A stretch of 64,000 nt of DNA, from contig CM042042.1 of assembly GCA_023525975.1 (NCBI GenBank), positions 43,845,880-43,909,879 of the forward strand, in the 5' to 3' direction. The DNA comes from Smallanthus sonchifolius. Lineage: Eukaryota > Streptophyta > Magnoliopsida > Asterales > Asteraceae. The notes beneath the pieces were generated by a model, which searched no databases, was not told the origin of the DNA, and was given only the letters and a program-made list of their open reading frames with translations. Every line of letters starts with the position of its first letter. Position 1 is the stretch's first letter. A program made the translations under genes and the position numbers. This document shows, piece by piece, positions 55,985-64,000 of this stretch.

Positions 55985-57280
55985 ATTAAAAGTTCCTACG
56001 GGGACATAGAGACGCGTAACGATACAGATTTAGATAATAATGTATGACTTAAATGAATGTTAATGTTTTAAACAAATGATTGTGTTTAAATATGCGAAGG
56101 TTTACGAATGAAAGGCCCTGTTTTCTTATACGAATGTTAAACCCTATTGAATGTTTGAATGATGAACCATTTCTTAAAACGAACGAAAACTAGAACTCAC
56201 CAGCGTAGCTGACGTTTTTAAGTGTACACATTCAGGTTAAGGTAGGTTCTGAGGATGGACGGTGATGCTTGGCTAGAGATGAAGAGTTACCCGACTGCTT
56301 TTGAAGACTGGCATCCCGTTATGTTTAGTTATGATGTAAATATGTTTTAATCAATGTTTACGCTTCCGCATGTATGAACAACGATTAAGTTATGTTTAAA
56401 TGAAATTTTTCCGCTGCGTTATTTGATATTCATGTTTAAGAACTGTTTGTGAATGAGTAATTCCAATAAGTGAGGCCTCCCGGGTTTGGGGCCTTACAAA
56501 TGTATAAAAATACTGGAATGACAAAGGCACAATGGGTGGATATGGCGAAGAGCTGGAGAGATAACTTACCAGTTGCTCCAGTGGCACCAGTACAAAAGTA
56601 GAGATATGTAAACAAAGACAAATGCTCTGGAAGAATAATCAGTTGGTTTTATGAAACTGGGTTCAAGTTATTCTCTTTGAAAAGGTCAGATGGAGTTCAG
56701 TATTTGAAGCCAAGGCTTAAATACTTTAACTCTTTACCGAGATGTGAAGTCAATGGGTTATCAACAAAGCCCTTGATTAACAGATTGAATAATGGAATAG
56801 CTGACTCGATTGCCAACTTGATAAGAATGGAAGAAGGTTCTGGAAAGAATGAGAGACTAAAACCTCAACAGATAAGGAGAATAAAAGAAGTAGATCCTGT
56901 TACTCAAAAGGTGACATGGAGATACAAGTTTAAACCTGTGAGATCAGTACCAAAGATTCCATTGAAACTGATTTCTTATGATTGTTTACATGATCTTAAA
57001 TGGTGATACGTTGATGGATGTACGGGAGAAGCTGTGATAGAAGACTTGAATGGCAAGGTTATAGTGAGATTATTTTATGCTATGAACCTTGTTAACTTTT
57101 CAAGGTCTGGTCAGAAGATGCTGAAGCGTAGAGAGATCATGTATACTGATGAAAGCCGAGAGCAGGCATTACAGTATAAGAAGGTGTTGTATGTGTGTTT
57201 GAAACACAGGATATGTGCAGGGAGCTCGTTGCCAAAGAATTGGAAGAACCAGACTTGAAGATTAAGACCAAACTGTTGTC

Positions 57281-57289
57281 AAGGGGGAG
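57281..57289 (+). promoter_or_regulatory. Polypurine tract
   Basis: AAGGGGGAG two bases upstream of the 3' LTR primes plus-strand DNA synthesis. Similar tracts occur upstream at 49959, 50732, 53958 and 54092 (GGGGGAG), in line with the multiple PPT-like copies reported for Sireviruses. Confidence 0.8.
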
Positions 57290-57291
57290 TC

Positions 57292-57725
57292 TGTTGGTAC
57301 ATGTTTTGGTGACAACTAGCTTTGTATAGTTTAGTCTTTATGTTTAATGTTTTATTTGTTTTGTATTGTAATAGTTTAAGTTTGCATAGGCGAACTTAAT
57401 AATTTCGCCTGGTATAGTTGAGGCGAACTTAACAAGTTCGTTTGAACTAAATGTGGCAAACTTATTAAGTTCGTCTGTTTCAGTTTGTGTTGTCTATAAA
57501 TAGTTCAAGAGTTGTTTTCATTTGTAACTTCTGCATTTTACTAGAACTACTCTGTGTTTACTATTTAATTGATAATACAAGGAGCTTTTTATGAAATCGT
57601 GTCTTGTGTGATTGCATTGCGTTCGTGAGTATTCGAGACATACGTATACGTAAGGATTCCGCACTTCGTGTACGTATCATGTGTTTTACAGCAGAGATCG
57701 ATCGGTAGACCCGCTGGGACTTACA
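57292..57725 (+). repeat. 3' LTR of Sirevirus-like element
   Basis: 434 bp, TGTTGGTACATG to GGGACTTACA. Differs from the 5' LTR at about 20 positions plus two small indels; it keeps the first hairpin (near 57388) but has weakened the other two. Confidence 0.9.
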
Positions 57726-57730
57726 GTATG

Positions 57731-58978
57731 TACGCTAGCCCCAAAACGTTAAAAACATTTAAAGAGGGGGATTAGTAACTCACCGGTTGCGAAGCTTTCC
57801 TTCTGTAAGTCGCATACCCGCAAAAGCATAGTCCAACACGAACCTGTCGTCAAAATAATCATCCAGATCAACACTCTGACCTTTATAACACTAACCCACT
57901 TACTCAGGACCTTCAAGCTACAAGCTTGGTCTAAATCGTCCCCAACCGTACAACCGGCGCGCTCAATCGCGTACAAAAACTCTTAAATTAACGTTACAGA
58001 AAAACGTTCCCGAAAGTCATTTCGGACATTTTTCTCATATCCTAAAATAGTCCCCAACAATGAATATGGGGCCATACCTCTGCGTACAAGCTGTTTTAAG
58101 CGGTTTTGTACGAAACTGATGAGCACCAAGCGAGAAGAAAACTTGTCTTGCTCATATCTCGACCATACGGGCTCCGTTTCGCGCGATCTACCTATCCACG
58201 CGTTTGTCTCAACATGCCCGATCTCAGAAAAATATTGGTGTCGGCCACCTCCGCCGCCACCGCTGCTGCCAGAACGCGAATTTGTCTTTCAGCTCGTTCG
58301 GTTTTCTGCGTCAATATTCGAGTAACTTAAAAACGACCCAAATGAACTCCGTTCTAGGAGAATTATATATCCACGCGTCCGTATCGCCGAACTCTTTCTG
58401 ACGAACAAATTTCCGTCGACGGAAACCGCCACCTCCATCTCCGGAAAATGAAACGGTCGCCGGAATCGCTTATTTTACGCGTTTATCTTTGTGCTGCTCG
58501 AATCCCTATCAAACGAACTCGGAATTGGGCAAATAATATATCCACGCGACCGTGTTGCCAAGCCCTTTGACCCCCTGTAATTTCCGTCGCCCGATGCCCC
58601 CGGTTCCACCGTCAGAAAAGCGAACAGTGGCCGGAATCCTCACCGGAGTTCCCGTTCTTGCTCGATTTCTTCATGAAATCTCAACCCTTGCATAAACCCT
58701 TAAACCAAACTCGAAACGCGACGAACGGCTCCTCTCCTTCTTCCCTTGCTCTCGGTTGCCGTAAGAATGCAAATGGTGTTTCCTATTTGCGTCGTACCCT
58801 AAAGGGTGTCCCCCTTTGGGCCGGGTTTGGCCCACGCATGCAACATGTCCCTCGGGCTTGGCCTTGTTTGCATTTTATAACAAGGCCCATTTAAATTTCG
58901 ATAAATACCCACTAGTTCTTTATATTTATTTACATAATTACAAACTCTGTTATCTTATAAAGAAAATGGGATGTTACA
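57731..58978 (-). other. Remaining part of the 43214-58978 solo LTR
   Basis: Non-coding LTR sequence with a C/G-rich stretch around 58200-58680 (CACCTCCGCCGCCACC and similar). Short open frames here are compositional. The sister LTR has a comparable but different C/G-rich block, suggesting fast change of this part. Confidence 0.6.
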
Positions 58979-59520
58979 CTCAACTACCCCCGAGCCGAAG
59001 TTTGTTCCCGAAACACAGGTGCGGAATCTGTTTCCAAAACACAAGTAACGTCTAGCCAAAGGTCCTGAAAAAGAAACCAATAGAAACAACAAACATGCAG
59101 ACCATGAGGAAGTGGGAGTAGGATGAGGAGTTGAAATTGGCAAGAGTGTTTACATACGTGCGGAGGATCCCGCCATCGGTATTTATTTTTAATTATTACA
59201 AATTTATTAGTTATCATTAATATTTTACCATACTAATTCTATAAAATTTGTAGGTGACGCTTAAACATCCCAATCCCTATGGTGTCGTTTAAGTTTAAAA
59301 TTTCATAATCTAATGGACGAACCCGAGTATCAAAGGTTGGACCAATTGAGTTCTAAATGGACTCATATTAACAAAAAAGTTCTAAATTTTAATGGATCTG
59401 AGAGGAGCTGACGAAGCCTTTGTAATGATACGGACGTGTTGATACAAGCAACAACCCACTTCCAAGACGGTCAAGCTCCGATAACGATTTCAGAAGTTTT
59501 GAGGAATTCGTCGAAATGAT

Positions 59521-61160
59521 AATCATTGTACATTACCTAACGTGGTGTATCGTAAAAAAATGATCCGCGAACTAGATGGCCAATGGTCTGGTCGGATCCA
59601 ATGGAAGAACTTTCTATGATGTCAACCAAGATATAGTGGATGGCGTGGAAGAGATACCATAATGTTTTAGGCTTTTTACAATTTTTTTTTACTTTATAGA
59701 ATATCCATCCCCTATATATATATAGGGTATATATTGGGTGGAATCTCACATGAGTTATGAAAACCCTGCAAACTCATTATGTGGTTCTCCTTCCTCTATA
59801 TCATCAATCCATCTCTTAACCTTTTCAAACCCTCAAGGGTATATATGTAATTTTATATTAACAAGACATGATCTCTTCTTTTTTTCTTCCTCAAACTTAC
59901 CATCATCTCTTTCCTCATTAAATATCACCATCTCTTTCCTCATTAAATACCATCATCTTTTTTTAAACCCACGATTTCAAACTCTCCTTTATTCCCATTA
60001 CTTTCAACCTTCCATTAATGACTTCTTATTCAAATCCTTTTATATCTTCCACTCTTCATCCACAACCACTAAATATAGATTTTGACATGTTTAGAGAAAC
60101 TATCAAAACGTTTTGAAGCTTGTTAAGAAACACATATTTTGTTAAGAAAACTAGATCTGAACCCTCGTCAACACTCGAGATCGATTATTCTATGTTCGAA
60201 GCTTTCCCTCGTAGGCAATCCCTCTGTTCTCATCTTCATCTACCTCGTCGACAAAGGTACTTTTAGGTTTCATTTTGAATATTTATTTATTTTTTATTTA
60301 CATTTATTATTTTTTTCATCCAAATCTCTTTAAAAGAATATAAAGCCATTACTTGATTTTGATTTTTTTTTTACATCAAAGTCTCTTTAGAATAAAGTAA
60401 TCGACAAATTAAAAAAATTATATTAATTAGAAAAAATTCAATAAGAAAATGATAATAGCAAATGGGTTCTAAATCCATCCATTTTTTTAACTTTTAGTAA
60501 TATTAAAATATTATTTTAATTGTTAATTTGAAATATAAATCATATTTAATAATTATAGTTACGTCTGTAACATTTGTTAATTTTTAAAACATGGGATTTT
60601 TCATTTACTTTTTTTATTACCTATTTATATTGTTGAATGATAGTAATTATAATTTCCTAGTCAGATAAAAATGAGATTTAAAAAAAACGTTTCGTTTTAA
60701 TACCTATTTATATTGTTGAATACTTGAATGGTACTAATTTAAAAAAAACGTTTTTTTAATACCTAATTATATTGTGAGATATTTTGTGACTAAAAAAATT
60801 TCCATTTTGTTTTTAGCATAATTCCTTTTTGGATAATTAAACATATTTTGTGACTAAACAAATTTGAATTTTGTTTTTAACATAATAAACTTGGTTGTTT
60901 CTTTTTTCATGAAATTTGTACGTTTTATGTTTTAAAAATGACGAATTGTTTCACTAGAGCGCTTAGTTTCAAAAATGGCAAATTCCCAAAGACTACAAGG
61001 CTAGTTAGATAAAGTTTCTATATGAATACCATGAGTTTGGTTTGTAAACTTTACTAAGAGGCCACCAAAGACTGCAAGGCTCTCCATGATTCAAGAAACT
61101 GTAAGAAGAAGAACAAAGACCCATAACATGTTGCAGAACAAGACTCCTAACAACCCCCCA
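59521..61160. other. A/T-rich spacer, no gene seen
   Basis: A TATATATATA run at 59715-59730 and duplicated text CACCATCTCTTTCCTCATTAAA (59893-59950). Several short open frames carry no domain. At 60670-60740 and 60775-60860 are short A/T repeats. Could be decayed element DNA. Confidence 0.4.
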
Positions 61161-61500
61161 TCATTTTCTGAATGTTTGTTTTAATTTTTAATGATTTTGT
61201 TACATTATGTAACAGAACAAAACTCTTTTTGTTTGTTATGTTTGTACATGTTGTATCAAACTTTTAATTCTATTTTATATGTCCTTTTTATTTTGTAGTA
61301 ATGTTCAGTAGTTTAAAAGGACTATTAATGTTTGTTTTAAATTTTGATGATTTTGTTACAATATGTAACGGAACAAAACTATTTTTGTTTGTTATGTTTG
61401 TTACATGTTGTATCAAACTTTTAATTCTATTTTGTATGTCCTTTTTATTTTGTAGTAATGTTCAGTAATTTGAAAGTACTATTAATGTTTGTTACATATT
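61160..61500. repeat. Tandem ~158-bp duplication
   Basis: AATGTTTGTTTTAATTTTTAATG...TTTTGTAGTAATGTTCAGTAGT (61171-61330) is followed by a second copy (61328-61490) with few differences. TGTAAC/GTTACA inverted motifs occur here and at 61590-61620 and 61805-61835 (ATGTAACAGCACGTGTTAC). No coding sequence. Confidence 0.7.
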
Positions 61501-63335
61501 TTCATCACTTTTTATGAAAAAAAAATACAAAAAGCGCCGAAGATTTTTTTTAAATATGTAACAATTAGGAAAAATCTTGTTTTTTATATGTAACAGCACG
61601 TGTTACATACGTAACAACACAAAAACGATAATTTTTTACAATTGTTACATATTTTATTAAAAAAACATTATTCGGCACTTTTTTATTTTTTTTTTATAAA
61701 AAGTTACGAAAATAAGTAACAAACCTACCATATTTAAAAAAAATAAAATAAAGTTGTTACATACAATTTTCATGGGTTTTCATTCTAGTTATCCCCCAAT
61801 CCGGGGATGTAACAGTACGTGTTGCATACGTAACAATACAAAACCGGTAATTTTTACAATTGTTACATATTTTATTAAAAGAAAATTAATTTTATTTTTC
61901 CATTAATAAAAAAATTAATTCTTAGTTACTGTCTTTTATGTCAAATTAAAAAAACAAAATTTAAAAAAATGGAGGAAATTTTTTTCATTTATGTACTTTT
62001 TTGTTTAAAATAATACATTTAACAGGATCTCGTTTTAAAAAAAAATGAGAATTAAAAAAAATCAACCTTAAAATTTTCGTTTTCCATAAAAATAAAAAGA
62101 TGAATTCTTAGTTATTATATTTTAGTTAAAATTAAAATAAAACATGATTTAAAAAAAGAGGAAAGATGTGATTTGATTGATGATGTCTTGCTTTTATTCT
62201 TCCCCACACAAATTGGTTGCAAAGCAAAAAAGACATTTCTATCCTTTATGTACCTTTTTTGTTTAAAATAATAATAAAAGAAATGATGAAAAAGCCAAAC
62301 AATATAAACCATTGATTTCTTTTGATCTAAGGCTCTTATTGGGTTTTCAGGGTTTCCACAACTTATTTGGGTTTGCAGTCTAACCCAACCCTATATATAT
62401 ATATATAAGGGAAGGTTTAATTCAGAACATTAAATATTGCGATAACATAGGGAACAAAATGAATCCTTCATTTTTTCAATCTTAAAAAGTTTTGAAATAT
62501 AAAAAAATTATAGAAATGCAATGTTTATTCATCTCTAAAGAAATTTAAAAACAAAATATGAACAAATTTCATTTATTTGAATAACCTACATATGTGTAAT
62601 TCATGTGTAGGATCTATATGTTATTTACCTACACATAATCTACACATGTGTAGGTAAACTTTTAAATGTATAAAAACATATTCAAAAAATTGTTTAATGG
62701 GTTTTTATGCATATAAACATGCATATTTATATGTATGAAGTACAAAATTTTTAAAATATAAATCATGGATCAAGAAATTAAATGATTTAAGTTTGTTCTT
62801 TTTGTTCTCGCAGTAATTTAGTGTTTTGTAATGAACCTTCCTCAAAACCACATAGTTAGACAAAAACCGAGAAAACCATTAAAAAAATCAGTTTTAACCA
62901 ATAATATTTATTCACATAGTTTGCTGGAATTCAATGGAATTGGAATTTGAATTCCATTTCTCAATATGTTTGGTATGCAAAATTCGTTGGAATTGAAATC
63001 TGATTCTCAACGTGTTTGGTTGAGAAAAGAATTGGAAATAATTACCTCAAATTCCATCAAATAAAGGATTTCAAATTCCTTCCAATTTATGAATTAATTC
63101 ACCTAAAAGAAATGAAATCTCCGACCACTTAGTCAGATACTGTTGTCGCATCCGTACCCCAAACCTCAACGACCCGGCCCCCGGTCGCGGCCACCCCAAC
63201 CACCCATGACCGCCGCCCGCCACCCGCCACCCTGGCGCCTCCGTCGACCCTCGCCTCCGCCGATCACCGTTGTTGCCCTCCGGCCTTGCCGCCACCCTCA
63301 CCCCTGACCACCGCCGTCCCCCGCCAAACGCCGCC
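61501..63335. other. Spacer with repeated GGAATT and a GC-rich block
   Basis: A/T-rich to 62880; then many GGAATT(G/T) repeats (62925-63090) that look like a MITE but without clean ends. 63120-63335 is C/G-rich (CGCCGCCCGCCACCCGCC), compositional and without a real gene. TACACATGTGTAGG palindromes occur near 62590-62660. Confidence 0.4.
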
Positions 63336-64000
63336 GCCTCACTTGTTGGATTTACTCATTCACAAACAGTTCTTAAACTTGATTATCAAATAACGCAGCG
63401 GAAAATACTTCAATAAAACATAACCATTACATTGTTTAACAAACGGAAGCGTAACATAGTCTATTACATAAACAAAACATAATCTAATCTTAACGGGATG
63501 CCAGTCTTCATGATCAACCGGGTAATTCTTCTCACTTGCTAAGCATCACCGTCCATCATCCATACCTGCCTTAACCTGAATGTGCACACTAAAAAGTCAG
63601 CTACGCTGGTGAGTTCTAGTTTTCGTTCGATTTAAGAAATGGTTCATCATTCAAAACATTCATTAGGGTTTAACATCACGTATAAGAAAACAGGCCTTTC
63701 GTTCATCATTGAAAACCTTCAAACGTTTTTCCTCATCATAACACATTGAACGGATCATTTGTTTAAAACATTTAGCATTCATTTAAGTCATACATTACTA
63801 TCTACAATCTGTATCTTTCTTTAAGCGTCTCTATGTCCCCGAAGGAACATTGCATGTCGTGGGCAACCGTTACGTATCGCCGTCATTGCCACAACCTTTA
63901 CCATTCGTACCGTCATTTAGTATGGTATTGCCCCTAAGGCTTAACTACACGAAGACCGACAATATCATACATTCCGTCAATTCCCTTTTTGTATTGCCCC
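63336..64000 (-). mobile_element. Antisense copy of the 54501-56498 LTR family, cut by window end
   Basis: From about 63337 (CCTCACTTGTTGGATTTAC) the minus strand matches 56480 downwards: CCGCTGCGTTATTTGAT, GGATGGACGGTGATGCTTGG, CACCAGCGTAGCTGAC. The terminal ~23 bp of the LTR are missing at the left. One core hairpin lies at 63864-63888, flanked by GTCGTGGGCAA and TTGCCACAAC on the plus strand, the equivalent of the last hairpin at 55945-55984. Continues past 64000. Confidence 0.85.

Larger units (their letters stand above)
54501..56498 (+). mobile_element. Solo LTR (1998 bp), hairpin-rich, TSD AATGT
   Basis: TGTAACATCCCAAAATGTCG to GGGGCCTTACA, with perfect TSD AATGT at 54496-54500 and 56499-56503. 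The interrupted ORF continues in frame across it, confirming the insertion. TATA box CTATAAATA is at 54597-54605, and the leader-like segment (54620-54960) precedes two hairpin arrays. The end structure (TGTAACATCC) is as in gypsy LTRs; no protein is encoded. An antisense relative lies at 63336-64000. Confidence 0.88.
53358..57258 (+). pseudogene. Sirevirus extra 3' ORF (env-like position), interrupted
   Basis: The first part (53358-53846) is Ser/Asp/Lys-rich with a KKSLGKKKV basic patch, then a frame change and a short coiled coil (QLLVSQLLERL, about 53920). An acidic region follows (54000-54490, with DDDDTEEEGLEEGEIVEVEL). The solo LTR at 54501-56498 splits the frame, which resumes at 56504 with MTKAQWVDMAKSWRDN, and has stops at 56599 and 57004. 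Sireviruses often have an ORF here called env-like. I see no signal peptide and no membrane segment, so an envelope role is not supported; function is unknown. Confidence 0.75.
44469..57725 (+). mobile_element. Sirevirus-like Ty1/copia element, 13.3 kb, TSD GTATG
   Basis: Two LTRs, 44469-44893 and 57292-57725, both TGTTGG...CTTACA, with perfect TSD GTATG (44464-44468, 57726-57730). Order is LTR, primer site, gag, protease, integrase, reverse transcriptase, RNase H, then ~5.5 kb with an extra ORF, polypurine tract, LTR. Large gag, extra 3' ORF and repeated GGGGGAG tracts point to the Sirevirus (Maximus/SIRE) lineage. By eye the LTRs differ at about 20 substitutions and two indels, i.e. about 5%, so insertion was a few million years ago under usual plant rates (inference). 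Every gene is broken. A 2.0-kb solo LTR sits in the 3' ORF. Confidence 0.92.
43214..58978 (-). mobile_element. Solo LTR (~2.5 kb net), TSD CTCAA
   Basis: Ends TGTAAGACCCCGACCCGGGC (43214) and GGGATGTTACA (58978), with perfect 5-bp TSD CTCAA at 43209-43213 and 58979-58983. Same family as 29232-36244: matching stretches include CATCCCATAACCGTTCATCAC and CCCCAAAACGTTAAAAACAT. It is minus-oriented by the TGTAACATCCC start. The two halves, 43214-44468 and 57731-58978, are separated by the copia element. No protein or second LTR, so solo. Confidence 0.85.
42771..59520 (+). pseudogene. PIF/Harbinger ORF1 (SANT/trihelix-like), split by an LTR
   Basis: The gene starts at ATG 43063 with the Asn/Pro/Gln-rich MNPNNPNNPIFWMH, is cut at 43213 by the LTR, and resumes at 58984. 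The second part has a MRKWE...DEELKLARVF SANT-like helix, an intron-like GT...AG (about 59178-59254), then FHNLMDEPEYQRLDQL, SKWTHINKKVLNFNG and DTDVLIQATTHFQ...ISEVLRNS. These match the order of the DNA-binding ORF1 protein that partners Harbinger transposase. Stops at 43106 (just after WMH) and in the SANT helix (TAG in WExDEE) inactivate it. No transposase gene or TIR was found nearby. Confidence 0.65.

Noticed and set aside
55772..55986. Minus-strand frames with VTYRRHC repeats
   Set aside because: By-product of the repeated hairpin core; no protein homology and other strand explains the conservation as stems.
44469..57725. Active retrotransposon
   Set aside because: All three genes carry several stops and frameshifts and the primer site is degraded.
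63071..63301. Arg/Gly-rich minus-strand frame
   Set aside because: Compositional; no start context or domain.

Overview
This is a plant nuclear-genome window made almost entirely of transposable elements. The evidence is Ty1/copia and Ty3/gypsy LTR elements, Helitrons, hAT and PIF/Harbinger DNA elements, tRNA-derived SINEs, AT-rich spacers and one decayed plant BAHD acyltransferase gene. An asterid, possibly Asteraceae, is my guess from the overall style of the retroelements; no diagnostic host gene proves it. I see no intact host protein-coding gene, rRNA or functional tRNA gene.

Layout. 1-3425: AT-rich DNA with a foldback MITE, several Helitron ends and one truncated LTR. 3890-6429: a CACTA-like element full of long palindromes. 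6430-18695: a tandem array of three ~1.3 kb units derived from the 3' end of a BAHD gene. The third unit runs into the decayed gene itself (17378-18695, minus). The units are split by a SINE, a hAT MITE, a 4.5 kb Helitron, a 2.76 kb TIR element carrying an ATHILA-ORF1-like gene fragment, and a small Helitron. Because the sister units keep empty sites, several insertion junctions can be read directly. 19150-23539: two hAT-like MITEs and a PIF/Harbinger element with a dead transposase.

24370-40340 is a deep nest: a gypsy relic contains a copia-type LARD (minus), which contains a gag-only copia element (minus), which contains a ~2.6 kb solo LTR (29232-36244), which contains a ~1.6 kb solo LTR (29612-34002), which contains a 2.76 kb solo LTR (30076-32832). 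The three innermost levels have exact or one-mismatch 5-bp target-site duplications.

42771-59520 is a second nest: a Harbinger ORF1 gene was split by a ~2.5 kb solo LTR (43214-58978, TSD CTCAA). That LTR was split by a 13.3 kb Sirevirus-like copia element (44469-57725, TSD GTATG), which in turn was hit by a 2.0 kb solo LTR (54501-56498, TSD AATGT). The copia element has gag, pol and an extra 3' ORF, all broken by stops and frameshifts. 59520-63335 is AT-rich DNA without a recognisable gene. The window ends inside an antisense copy of the 54501-56498 LTR family.

The most unusual signal is structural. Several LTR families here carry arrays of short hairpins. Three different LTRs share one 19-bp palindrome scaffold, GCGNACTTNYTAAGTNCGC, whose variable base changes together with its partner. 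The 54501-56498 LTR also carries four hairpins with one conserved ~25-nt core closed by four different but self-complementary stems, a covariation pattern that argues for a selected DNA or RNA structure.
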